From contig JAEZIE010000006.1 of assembly GCA_023416175.1 (NCBI GenBank), positions 1 through 14,812 on the forward strand: 14,812 bases of DNA, in the 5' to 3' direction. The DNA is from Bacillota bacterium (GTDB lineage Bacteria; Bacillota; Clostridia; Christensenellales; CAG-138). Position numbers and translations under genes: made by a program. Below are positions 7,329-14,351 of the stretch, piece by piece. Below the pieces are notes generated by a model that worked only from the letters and a program-made list of their open reading frames with translations, did not search any database and was not told the origin of the DNA. The stretch's first letter is position 1. Every line of letters begins with the position of its first letter.

Positions 7329-7354
7329 ATTCCGGCTGCTGCACAAGCCGGAAT
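7329..7354 (-). promoter_or_regulatory. leader hairpin upstream of ald
   Basis: A perfect 9-bp inverted repeat (ATTCCGGCT 7329-7337, AGCCGGAAT 7346-7354, 8-nt loop) lies between the ald promoter and its ribosome binding site. It would form a stem in the ald 5' leader. It lacks a T run, so it is more likely a leader structure or operator than the sdpI terminator. Confidence 0.5.
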
Positions 7355-7377
7355 ATGTATCATCAGGTTCCTTGTAC

Positions 7378-7406
7378 AAATTACATCCTATTTACACCGT
7401 TGTCAA
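7378..7406 (-). promoter_or_regulatory. promoter of ald
   Basis: On the minus strand a perfect TTGACA (complement of 7401-7406), a 17-base spacer and a TAATTT -10 (complement of 7378-7383) lie about 80 bases before the ald start. The -35 box overlaps the last codons and stop of sdpI by four bases, so ald has a promoter starting right at the end of the upstream gene. Confidence 0.7.
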
Positions 7407-8077
7407 CCAATATTCTCCTCATTTTTAGGATGCAGTTTTTTATAAATAATCGCCGCGTAAATGACGGGAATGACGCCCGCGCCTATGATTCCTGCAAATA
7501 CGCCAAAAGCTGCAACTAGGGGAGAATCATGGATCACAGCGAAGACGCCGCCCAGCAGCATCAGAAAACCGCCCGCCACGCCGGTATACGCGCCAAAACG
7601 ATGCGTCCTTTTCCATACGTCCTCATTCCTCAGGGTCCAATATACCTTGATGCCGTACCAGCGGTTTTGCTTGACGGTGGGGAGGGAATTTGAAATGTAC
7701 ATGATGAGAAGCCCCAACAACATGGCCAAAGCGCCGGGAAAAATACCTCCGATATCCGTCACATTGGCGGAAACCATGGCGTATACGCCCCAGCTTACCG
7801 CAATGAGAAACAGCATGACCGCGGTGCGCGTTTCGGGTTTGGCATTCTTCCAAGCCCCGGAATTGCCCGGGGTACCCATGTGGTAATATCCTTCCGTTAA
7901 TTGCATGACCAGAGGGAGGAACACAAACAGCAGCATGGTCCACTTACTTCCATAATTATCTACAACTCCGTTGGACCCCCAATGAATGGGTACGATATCT
8001 TTTTCTATCAACGCGATTGCTACGGTGAGCGCTGCCGCGTGGACGATTGTGAGTATGAGCATCAGTTTGTTTTTCAT
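7403..8077 (-). CDS. sdpI: SdpI-family membrane protein (DUF1648 plus SdpI domain)
   Basis: Polytopic membrane protein of 224 residues related to B. subtilis SdpI, which gives immunity to the SdpC killing peptide and also acts as a signal transducer that sequesters the repressor SdpR. Six hydrophobic segments are visible (about 4-24, 46-62, 87-105, 110-128, 165-184, 188-213). An N-terminal DUF1648 motif (IVPIHWGSNGVVDNYGSK, 28-45) follows the first helix. The SdpI signature follows the fourth: SNSLPTVKQNRWYGIK and YWTLRNEDVWKRTHRFG. Its ATG overlaps the sdpR stop (ATGA) and has an AAGGAGG ribosome binding site. No sdpA, sdpB or sdpC is present in the window, so the immunity role here is only inferred from the family. 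Confidence 0.9.
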   Translation of the reverse strand: MKNKLMLILTIVHAAALTVAIALIEKDIVPIHWGSNGVVDNYGSKWTMLLFVFLPLVMQLTEGYYHMGTPGNSGAWKNAKPETRTAVMLFLIAVSWGVYAMVSANVTDIGGIFPGALAMLLGLLIMYISNSLPTVKQNRWYGIKVYWTLRNEDVWKRTHRFGAYTGVAGGFLMLLGGVFAVIHDSPLVAAFGVFAGIIGAGVIPVIYAAIIYKKLHPKNEENIG

Positions 8078-8343
8078 TTATGGTCCTCCTTTTCAATCAA
8101 TGACGCGATCAGCTGCATCATATCCTGCAGCACGCTTGTGTTGAGGGAATATATTACGTTCTGTCCTTTCTTTTCGGCATCCACCAGGCCCGCCTCCCGC
8201 AGCGCATTCAAATGATGGCTGATGGATGGCTTGCTGATGGAAAACTGCTCTGCGATTTCCCCCGCGTTTTTGTCGCCCTTGCGCAGCAGGTCGAGTATTT
8301 TCCGCCGCGTCGGGTCGGCTAGCGCGTTCCAGGTATCGCCCAC
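8074..8343 (-). CDS. sdpR: SdpR-like ArsR-family transcriptional repressor
   Basis: Winged-helix DNA-binding protein of 89 residues, almost the length of B. subtilis SdpR. Motifs: LADPTRRKILDLLRKG (helices 1-2), the recognition helix region IAEQFSISKPSISHHLNALREAGLV, and the wing DAEKKGQNVIYSLN. No CxCxC-type metal site is seen, consistent with the non-metal-sensing SdpR branch. The frame is open far upstream, but that segment has no family similarity. GTG 8343 with AGGAGGT 6 bases upstream gives the normal N-terminus and is chosen. Overlap with sdpI couples the two. A perfect 10-bp inverted repeat directly downstream of its own promoter points to autorepression. Confidence 0.9.
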   Translation of the reverse strand: MGDTWNALADPTRRKILDLLRKGDKNAGEIAEQFSISKPSISHHLNALREAGLVDAEKKGQNVIYSLNTSVLQDMMQLIASLIEKEDHK

Positions 8344-8365
8344 GGGAACACCTCCTAATCCAGAT

Positions 8366-8389
8366 ATATTTAGATGTTTATCTAAATAT
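8366..8389. promoter_or_regulatory. probable SdpR operator
   Basis: Perfect inverted repeat ATATTTAGAT (8366-8375) and ATCTAAATAT (8380-8389) with a 4-nt centre, AT-rich as ArsR-family sites usually are. It covers roughly +2 to +26 of the predicted sdpR-sdpI transcript, between the -10 box and the ribosome binding site, where a bound repressor would block the operon. Confidence 0.75.
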
Positions 8390-8397
8390 CTAACGAA

Positions 8398-8426
8398 AGA
8401 ATACGCCTTGTTTGCCGCTTTGTCAA
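8398..8426 (-). promoter_or_regulatory. promoter of sdpR-sdpI
   Basis: On the minus strand a perfect TTGACA (complement of 8421-8426), a 17-base spacer and TATTCT (complement of 8398-8403). The inverted-repeat operator follows immediately. The -35 box overlaps the -35 of the divergent amidohydrolase promoter. Confidence 0.75.
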
Positions 8427-8447
8427 CAGGAATTCCTGTGGTATACT
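8420..8447 (+). promoter_or_regulatory. promoter of the amidohydrolase-queT operon
   Basis: TTGTCA (8420-8425), a 16-base spacer and TATACT (8442-8447), each 5 of 6 to consensus, with transcription expected near 8454. The -35 box shares five bases with the sdpR promoter -35 on the other strand, so the two RNA polymerase sites are mutually exclusive. Confidence 0.65.
8426..8439. promoter_or_regulatory. 14-bp perfect palindrome in the amidohydrolase promoter spacer
   Basis: ACAGGAATTCCTGT is fully self-complementary and lies between the -35 and -10 boxes of the + strand promoter, while also covering the upstream edge of the sdpR promoter. This position suits a repressor site. The cognate regulator is unknown and its sequence differs from the SdpR site. 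Confidence 0.45.
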
Positions 8448-8527
8448 GTATCTGGCCATGATACATGAAAGCACTTATTGTCAAAAAAGGATGGGGCGTT
8501 CCCATTCCCGGAAAAGAGGATCCGTTC

Positions 8528-9889
8528 ATGCCTTCCCTTCTAATTAAAAATGTCGACACCATAATCACCTGCGACGATCAGGATACCGTATGCCATAACG
8601 CCAGCGTGTTTTGCGAGGACGGCGTAATTACCGATATCTCCGCAAACGCCCATGCGGCGGATGAAGTGCTGGACGGCGCCGGGTATTTGATGTACCCGGG
8701 GTTAATCAACACGCACCACCACCTATACCAGTACTTTACGCGCAATATTCCCTATGTGCAGAATATGGAGCTTTTCGACTGGCTCAAGACCCTTTATGAG
8801 ATTTGGAAGGGACTTGACGAGGAGACGGTCTATCTAAGCTCCCTTGCAGGCATGGGGGAACTCATGCGCTTTGGCTGTACCACCTGCATGGATCATCATT
8901 ATGTATTCCCCAAGTCTACTGCGGGCGTGCTCATCGACGCGCAGTTTGCCGCGGCGGACGAGCTTTCTATCCGCATGCATGCCACGCGCGGAAGCATGAG
9001 CCTGTCTAAAAAGGACGGGGGTCTACCGCCCGATTCCGTGGTGCAGGATGTGGATACTATATTAAAGGATAGCAGGCGGCTCATTGAAACCTATCATGAC
9101 AATGGTCCCTACGCGATGCGCCAGGTGGCGTTAGCACCCTGCTCTCCGTTTTCCGTTACAGAAGATCTGCTTCGGGAATCTGCAGCGCTTGCGCGCGCAT
9201 ATAAAGTGCGTCTGCATACGCACCTTTGCGAAACCAAGGACGAAGAAGCCTTTATGCGTGAGACGCGGGGCATGAGGCCGTACGAGTATATGGAAAGCGT
9301 GGGCTGGACGGGATCTGACGTTTGGTATGCGCATGGCATTTACCTAAATGACACAGAATTAGAACGTATGGCGCAGAGCGGCACGGGGGTTGCGCACTGC
9401 CCCGCCTCCAATATGAAGCTTTCCTCCGGCGTTTGCCGCGTGCCTGATATGCTGCGCCTCGGGGTTCCGTTAGGGCTCGCGGTTGACGGCAGCGCAAGCA
9501 ACGATTGTTCCAACCTCCTTGCAGAGATTCGTACGGCCTACCTGCTGCACCGGCTCGTTTACGGCAAAGAGGCGCCCACCGGTTATGATCTACTCAAAAT
9601 CGCCACGCGCGGCAGCGCAAAGGTGTTGGGTAGGGCTAAACTTGGACAGTTGGTGCCCGGCTTTGGGGCCGATATGTTCCTTATTAAAAAGGACAGGCTG
9701 GAGATGTTGGGTGCGGAGCTTGATCCAATGAATTTGTTTGGCACGGTGGGGTACTATAGACCCGTTGACTATACCATCATCAACGGCCGCATCCGGGTTA
9801 GAGACGGAAGGCTTGTTGGGATCGACGAGGAGAACGTTCTTGAAAAAGGACGCCAGAATATCAAAAAACTTCTGGAGGCTGCAACTTGA
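8528..9889 (+). CDS. amidohydrolase (aminohydrolase / 8-oxoguanine-deaminase type)
   Basis: Metal-dependent deaminase or hydrolase of the TrzA/AtzA/SsnA branch of the amidohydrolase superfamily, with closest resemblance to 8-oxoguanine, isoxanthopterin or hydroxyatrazine-type aminohydrolases. Of 453 residues, the metal ligands are visible: His63 and His65 in NTHHHLYQ, His230 in HTHLCE, His269 in YAHGIYL and Asp320 in VDGSASND. RGSMSLSKKDGGLPPDSVVQ (about 137-156) is the segment shared with 8-oxoguanine deaminases. The frame opens at ATG 8465, but that has no ribosome binding site. ATG 8528 has AGAGG about 8 bases upstream and gives the normal N-terminal composite domain. The stop overlaps the queT start, so the pair is translationally coupled. 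The exact substrate is open: guanine-like, pterin or deazapurine. Confidence 0.87.
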   Translation: MPSLLIKNVDTIITCDDQDTVCHNASVFCEDGVITDISANAHAADEVLDGAGYLMYPGLINTHHHLYQYFTRNIPYVQNMELFDWLKTLYEIWKGLDEETVYLSSLAGMGELMRFGCTTCMDHHYVFPKSTAGVLIDAQFAAADELSIRMHATRGSMSLSKKDGGLPPDSVVQDVDTILKDSRRLIETYHDNGPYAMRQVALAPCSPFSVTEDLLRESAALARAYKVRLHTHLCETKDEEAFMRETRGMRPYEYMESVGWTGSDVWYAHGIYLNDTELERMAQSGTGVAHCPASNMKLSSGVCRVPDMLRLGVPLGLAVDGSASNDCSNLLAEIRTAYLLHRLVYGKEAPTGYDLLKIATRGSAKVLGRAKLGQLVPGFGADMFLIKKDRLEMLGAELDPMNLFGTVGYYRPVDYTIINGRIRVRDGRLVGIDEENVLEKGRQNIKKLLEAAT

Positions 9890-10386
9890 AAACCAAATAC
9901 CTGATCCAGGGGGCGATGATTGCGGCGATCTACTTCGTGCTGACGTATGCGATTGCGCCGTTCAGCTACCTGCTCATTCAATGCCGCATTTCCGAGGCGC
10001 TCAGCATACTGCCGTATTTTACGGCTGCGGCCGTCCCGGGGCTGTTTGTGGGCTGCCTGGTGGCAAACCTCATTATGATGTTTACGACGGGGCTTTTGCC
10101 GATTGACGTCATTTTCGGCAGTCTGGCCACCTTGGCTGCCGCTTATTTGTCCTATGTCATTTCCCGGAAGGTCCCATCCAGGGCAGGGCGATGGATTGCC
10201 CCTGCTCCGGCAGTCATCATCAACGCATTGGTGGTGGGCTGGCTGCTTTCAGATGTCTACCGGGTGGGCGCGCCCTACTTGGTGTGCGCGGCGTATGTGG
10301 CCATAGGGCAGATCATTGCCTGCTATGGGTTGGGTATGCCGTTGCTGTTTCTACTGGACGGGTATAAGGAAAAGCTATTTTCCTGA
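9886..10386 (+). CDS. queT: QueT-family ECF transporter substrate-binding subunit
   Basis: Integral membrane S component of an energy-coupling-factor transporter; the family is assigned to queuosine precursors such as preQ1. The 166 residues form five or six hydrophobic segments (about 5-28, 40-62, 70-92, 103-124, 130-160). The QueT signature CRISEALSILPYFTAAAVPGLFVGCLVANL occurs near residues 33-62. Translation begins at a TTG (9886) overlapping the amidohydrolase TGA as TTGA; GGAGG at 9874-9878 lies 7 bases upstream and supports this unusual start. No EcfA or EcfT genes are nearby, so a shared group II ECF module elsewhere in the genome would be needed. Neighbour context suggests its cargo is the amidohydrolase substrate or product. 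Confidence 0.88.
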   Translation: MKTKYLIQGAMIAAIYFVLTYAIAPFSYLLIQCRISEALSILPYFTAAAVPGLFVGCLVANLIMMFTTGLLPIDVIFGSLATLAAAYLSYVISRKVPSRAGRWIAPAPAVIINALVVGWLLSDVYRVGAPYLVCAAYVAIGQIIACYGLGMPLLFLLDGYKEKLFS

Positions 10387-10398
10387 AGTGTCTGTAAA

Positions 10399-10418
10399 GT
10401 AAAATCTTTAGGATTTAC
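10399..10418 (+). terminator. weak hairpin after queT
   Basis: GTAAAATC and GATTTAC pair with one bulged base around a TTTAG loop, 13 bases after the queT stop. It is AT-rich and lacks a good U tract, so it is only a weak terminator candidate. No better one lies before the PFOR promoter. Confidence 0.3.
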
Positions 10419-10441
10419 GGGCTTTTCAGGGGAAGCATTCC

Positions 10442-10470
10442 TTGACACGCCATAAGCCCGCCACTATAAT
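10442..10470 (+). promoter_or_regulatory. perfect-consensus promoter of the PFOR gene
   Basis: TTGACA (10442-10447), a 17-base spacer and TATAAT (10465-10470): all twelve positions match the housekeeping sigma factor consensus. Transcription should begin near 10477, leaving a leader of about 84 bases that ends in an AGGAGGT ribosome binding site before ATG 10561. Strong constitutive expression is expected for this central enzyme. Confidence 0.88.
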
Positions 10471-10560
10471 AAGTATGGGTTTGGACCCTGTCGTTTTCTG
10501 CATGGAATTTGTTGCAATCTAAGACGGCAATTCAAATAATCATCACTCAGGAGGTATAAT

Positions 10561-13500
10561 ATGCCAAGAACCGTCACCATCGATGGGAATACCGCTGCAG
10601 CGCACGTCGCATATGCGTTTTCGGAAGTTGCGGCGATTTATCCCATCACGCCTTCCTCCAACATGGCGGAAGTAGCAGACGAATGGGCCGCGGCAGGGCG
10701 CAAGAACATTTTCGGCCAGCCGGTGCGCGTGGCTGAAATGCAGAGCGAAGCCGGAGCGGCAGGTGCTGTGCACGGCTCCCTTGCGGCGGGCGCGCTCACG
10801 ACTACGTTCACCGCTTCCCAGGGCTTGCTGCTGATGATACCCAACATGTACAAAATCGCGGGCGAACTGCTGCCCGGCGTATTCCACGTATCCGCCCGTG
10901 CTTTGGCCGCCCATGCGCTCTCCATATTCGGCGACCACAGCGACGTGATGAGCACGCGCCAGACCGGTTTTGCCATGCTCTCCTCCGCTTCCGTACAGGA
11001 AGTCATGGATTTGGCATTGGTGTCTCATCTTTCCGCAATCAAGGCAAGCGTACCTTTCCTGCATTTCTTTGACGGTTTTCGGACCTCCCACGAAGTATCC
11101 AAAATTGAAGATATCGCATACGAGGATATGGCAAAGCTGCTCGATTATGAAGCGCTTGCCAAGTTCCGTTCCCGCGCGCTCAACCCGGAGCATCCGCATC
11201 AGGCCGGTACCGCGCAGAACCCGGATATCTATTTCCAGGGCCGCGAAGCCGCAAACAAATACTATGCCGCCGTGCCCGCCATCGTGGAGCACTACATGGA
11301 AGAGGTCGGCAAGCTGACGGGCCGCAAGTATCATCTGTTTGATTATGTCGGCGCGCCCGATGCCGTGAAGGTCATCATCATCATGGGCTCCGGCGGAGAT
11401 GTATGTGAGGAGACCATCAATTACCTCAATGCAAAGGGCGCAAAGCTCGGTGTATTGAAGGTTCGCCTCTACCGTCCGTTCGCGGCGGATCGATTCCTCG
11501 CCGCCCTTCCCAAGAGCGTAAAGAAGATCGCCGTGCTGGACCGCACAAAGGAACCCGGTTCCGTTGGCGAACCCCTTTATACGGATATTATTGCAGCGTT
11601 CAAGGAAGCCGGCATCACCGATAAAGAGATCGTCTGCGGCCGCTACGGCCTGGGCTCCAAGGAGTTCACGCCCGCCATGGTCAAAGCCATCTACGACAAC
11701 CTCGATGCGCCCCAACCCAAGAACCACTTCACCGTGGGTATTGTGGACGATGTGACGAACCTCTCTCTCGACGTGGTGGATCATATCAACCCCGCGCCCG
11801 AAGGCACCATCGCCTGCAAATTCTACGGCCTAGGCTCCGATGGTACGGTCGGTGCCAACAAGAACTCCATCAAGATCATCGGCGATCACACCTCACTCTA
11901 CGCGCAGGGCTATTTCGCCTATGACTCCAAGAAGTCCGGCGGCTTTACGGTTTCCCACCTGCGCTTTGGCAAAAAGCCCATTCAGAGCGCATACCTCATC
12001 ACCCAGGCGGATTTCGTGGCCTGCCACAATCCCTCCTATGTCACGCGTTATGCCGTTACCGAAAACATCAAGGAAGGCGGCGTATTCCTGCTGAACTCCC
12101 CCTGGACGGTGGAGGAAATGGAACATGAACTGCCCGCTGCGATGAAGCGCACCATCGCCAAGAAGAAGCTTCGCTTCTACAACATCGATGCGATCAGCCT
12201 TGCGCGTGAAGTCGGCATGGGCGGCCGCATCAACACCATCATGCAGAGCGCGTTCTTCAAACTGGCGAACGTTATTCCTGTTGATGAAGCCATCGACTAC
12301 ATGAAGGCCGCTGCCAAGAAGTCCTACGGCAAGAAGGGCGACGAGATCGTTAAGAAGAATTACGATGCTATCGATGCTGGCGTAAATGCGATGGTAGAAG
12401 TCAAGTATCCTGAGAGCTGGGCAAACGCCACCACCGGCGCGGTGCCCGTTTCCACCACGGACGACGCGTACTACCATGACTTCATTAAGCCCATACTCGC
12501 ACAGGAAGGGGATAGTCTCCCTGTTTCCAAGCTCTCCGCGGATGGCTTTGTGCCCACCGCCACCACCCAATACGAAAAGCGCGGAATCGCCGTGGATGTG
12601 CCCAAGTGGATCCCCGAAAACTGCATCCAGTGCAACCAGTGTTCCTATGTATGCCCGCATGCGGTCATCCGTCCGTTTGTGGCGAAGCCGGAGGATTTGG
12701 AAGGCGCGCCCGAAAGCTTTGTAACGCTTAACGCCGTGGGCAAAGAGCTTGCAGGCCTTAAGTTCAAGATTCAGATCTCCCCGCTCGACTGCACCGGCTG
12801 CGGCAACTGCGCGGACGTCTGCCCGGGCAAGGCCCAGCAGAAAGCCCTTGTCATGGAGCCTCTTACCGAGCTTTTAGAGAAGGAAGAGAAGAACTGGGAA
12901 TATGCGATTTCCCTGCCCGATGTCAAGCTGGATATGAAACCGAACACCGTCAAGAACAGCCAGTTCTTAAAGCCCCTGTTCGAGTTCTCCGGCGCATGCG
13001 CGGGCTGTGGCGAAACGCCCTATATCAAGCTCGTCACGCAGCTCTATGGCGATAGGATGATCATCGCAAACGCCACCGGCTGCACCTCCATATACGGCGG
13101 AAGCGCGCCGACCTGTCCGTATACCGTTAACGGTAAGGGCCAGGGCCCCGCGTGGGCGAACTCGCTCTTTGAGGACAACGCAGAATTCGGCTACGGCATC
13201 AACCTGGCCGTAAACCAGCGCCGTGAAAAACTTGCGCAGATCGTTGAGCAGCTCAAGGCCATGTCCAGCGAAGGCGACGCGGAAGTCCTGCAGGATTGGC
13301 TTAACAACAAGGACGACGGCGAAGGCAGCAAGCGTGCAGCGGAAGCCGTGAAGGCTCTCGTATCCGGCGGCGAAGGCAGCCCGGAAGCGAAAGCGCTCAA
13401 GCAGCAGATCGCTGATATGGCTGATTTGCTCGTCAAGAAATCCATCTGGATTATCGGCGGCGACGGCTGGGCATACGATATCGGCTACGGCGGCTTGGAC

Positions 13501-14079
13501 CACGTGATCGCCATGGGCGAGGACGTAAACATCCTGGTGCTCGATACCGAGGTGTATTCCAACACCGGCGGCCAGTCCTCCAAGTCCACCCCGACCGGCT
13601 CCGTGGCAAAGTTCGCGGCGGCAGGTAAGCGCACCAGCAAAAAGGACCTTGGCATGATGGCCATGTCCTACGGCTACGTCTATGTCGCCAAGATCTCCAT
13701 GGGCGCAAACCAGGCCCAGGTGCTCAAGGCTATTACGGAAGCGGAAGCCTACAAGGGCCCGTCCATCATCATCGCGTACTCGCCCTGCATCAACCATGGT
13801 ATCAACATGGGTAAGTCCCAGGCGGAAGCGAAGAAGGCCGTGGAGTCCGGTTACTGGCCGCTCTACAGGTACAACCCGGATCTCGCGGATGAGGGCAAGA
13901 ACCCGTTTGTGCTGGACAGCAAGGATCCCAAGTCCTCCTACTCCGAGTTCATACTGGGTGAGGTTCGCTATGCGACCCTCAAGAAGCAGTATCCGGATGC
14001 TGCCGAAGAGCTCTTTGCACGTGCCGAGCAGGAAGCGAAGAACAAGATCGAGTACTACAAGAAGCTCAACGACATGTAG
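10561..14079 (+). CDS. nifJ: pyruvate:ferredoxin (flavodoxin) oxidoreductase, single-chain form
   Basis: Oxidises pyruvate with CoA to acetyl-CoA and CO2, reducing ferredoxin or flavodoxin; the core enzyme of anaerobic pyruvate catabolism. At 1172 residues it is full length with the usual domain order: pyrimidine-binding domain (about 1-255, with YPITPSSNMAE and SARALAAHALSIFGDHSDV), transketolase C-like domain (about 260-410), gamma domain (about 415-625), and a two-cluster ferredoxin domain with Cys688, 691, 694, 698 and Cys744, 747, 750, 754. The TPP domain follows, with GDGW (967-970) and NTGGQ (1001-1005). The proximal [4Fe-4S] ligands are Cys813, Cys816, Cys841 and Cys1076, nearly the same numbers as in the Desulfovibrio enzyme. 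It is monocistronic, with its own consensus promoter and terminator. Codon use is rich in C-ending codons, as for a highly expressed gene. Confidence 0.98.
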   Translation: MPRTVTIDGNTAAAHVAYAFSEVAAIYPITPSSNMAEVADEWAAAGRKNIFGQPVRVAEMQSEAGAAGAVHGSLAAGALTTTFTASQGLLLMIPNMYKIAGELLPGVFHVSARALAAHALSIFGDHSDVMSTRQTGFAMLSSASVQEVMDLALVSHLSAIKASVPFLHFFDGFRTSHEVSKIEDIAYEDMAKLLDYEALAKFRSRALNPEHPHQAGTAQNPDIYFQGREAANKYYAAVPAIVEHYMEEVGKLTGRKYHLFDYVGAPDAVKVIIIMGSGGDVCEETINYLNAKGAKLGVLKVRLYRPFAADRFLAALPKSVKKIAVLDRTKEPGSVGEPLYTDIIAAFKEAGITDKEIVCGRYGLGSKEFTPAMVKAIYDNLDAPQPKNHFTVGIVDDVTNLSLDVVDHINPAPEGTIACKFYGLGSDGTVGANKNSIKIIGDHTSLYAQGYFAYDSKKSGGFTVSHLRFGKKPIQSAYLITQADFVACHNPSYVTRYAVTENIKEGGVFLLNSPWTVEEMEHELPAAMKRTIAKKKLRFYNIDAISLAREVGMGGRINTIMQSAFFKLANVIPVDEAIDYMKAAAKKSYGKKGDEIVKKNYDAIDAGVNAMVEVKYPESWANATTGAVPVSTTDDAYYHDFIKPILAQEGDSLPVSKLSADGFVPTATTQYEKRGIAVDVPKWIPENCIQCNQCSYVCPHAVIRPFVAKPEDLEGAPESFVTLNAVGKELAGLKFKIQISPLDCTGCGNCADVCPGKAQQKALVMEPLTELLEKEEKNWEYAISLPDVKLDMKPNTVKNSQFLKPLFEFSGACAGCGETPYIKLVTQLYGDRMIIANATGCTSIYGGSAPTCPYTVNGKGQGPAWANSLFEDNAEFGYGINLAVNQRREKLAQIVEQLKAMSSEGDAEVLQDWLNNKDDGEGSKRAAEAVKALVSGGEGSPEAKALKQQIADMADLLVKKSIWIIGGDGWAYDIGYGGLDHVIAMGEDVNILVLDTEVYSNTGGQSSKSTPTGSVAKFAAAGKRTSKKDLGMMAMSYGYVYVAKISMGANQAQVLKAITEAEAYKGPSIIIAYSPCINHGINMGKSQAEAKKAVESGYWPLYRYNPDLADEGKNPFVLDSKDPKSSYSEFILGEVRYATLKKQYPDAAEELFARAEQEAKNKIEYYKKLNDM

Positions 14080-14108
14080 TATATCGAAGCAACCGTATTT
14101 GCTACAAC

Positions 14109-14137
14109 AAAAGGAGCCGCGTAACGCGGCTCCTTTT
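14109..14137 (+). terminator. terminator of the PFOR gene
   Basis: A perfect 13-bp stem, AAAAGGAGCCGCG (14109-14121) and CGCGGCTCCTTTT (14125-14137), with a TAA loop and T-rich 3' arm, 29 bases after the stop. A diverged copy of this hairpin recurs at 14322-14351 in the same orientation. Confidence 0.92.
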
Positions 14138-14140
14138 ACT

Positions 14141-14317
14141 TGTCGAAAAAGTGCCGCAAGGCACTTTTTCGAGGGTTACAGGAACAACCTGAGCCTACGG
14201 CACAGGCGGTTGTTCCTGCAAGGAGAGCCTTGCGTCGCAAGGCTTCCGCCGCCACCGCACATGTCGCTGGCGGCGGTTGGAAGTTGCGGCTCCGAACCTC
14301 CTAGAGGCTTTTCGACA
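14141..14317. repeat. structured intergenic element with terminal inverted repeats
   Basis: The ends TGTCGAAAA (14141-14149) and TTTTCGACA (14309-14317) are perfect complements. Inside are four hairpins in a row: a 12-bp stem with GCAA loop (14144-14171); an 11-bp stem CAGGAACAACC/GGTTGTTCCTG (14179-14189, 14208-14218) continuing after a 3-base bulge into GCCT/AGGC; a 7-bp stem AGCCTTG/CAAGGCT (14226-14232, 14238-14244); and a 9-bp stem CCGCCGCCA/TGGCGGCGG (14246-14254, 14268-14276). No convincing gene is present. This fits a non-autonomous palindromic repeat (MITE-like) or a structured RNA; I cannot name the family. Confidence 0.6.
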
Positions 14318-14320
14318 GAC

Positions 14321-14351
14321 AAAAAGGAGCCACGTTGCCGCAGCCCCTTTT
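14321..14351 (-). terminator. terminator of the GNAT gene
   Basis: As minus-strand RNA, the arms 14351-14339 and 14334-14322 form 13 base pairs including three G-U wobbles around a GCAA tetraloop, followed by a five-T tail. On the + strand the same three positions would be A-C mismatches, so the structure favours minus-strand transcription. It begins 8 bases after the acetyltransferase stop. Confidence 0.85.

Noticed and set aside
8454..8527. Possible preQ1 or purine riboswitch in the amidohydrolase-queT leader
   Set aside because: The 74-base leader lacks the preQ1-I core pattern (C-rich loop plus A-rich tail pairing) and the purine aptamer's kissing-loop layout. I see no supporting structure.
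8344..8568. 75-codon upstream extension of the sdpR frame
   Set aside because: It would cross the operator and both promoters and overlap the amidohydrolase start. The ribosome binding site and family length place the start at GTG 8343.
10543..11784. 413-codon open frame antisense to the start of PFOR
   Set aside because: It lies wholly opposite a conserved PFOR domain, its translation shows no recognisable motif, and two further long antisense frames (11893-12660, 12967-13797) occur in the same gene. This is expected from the biased codon use of PFOR.
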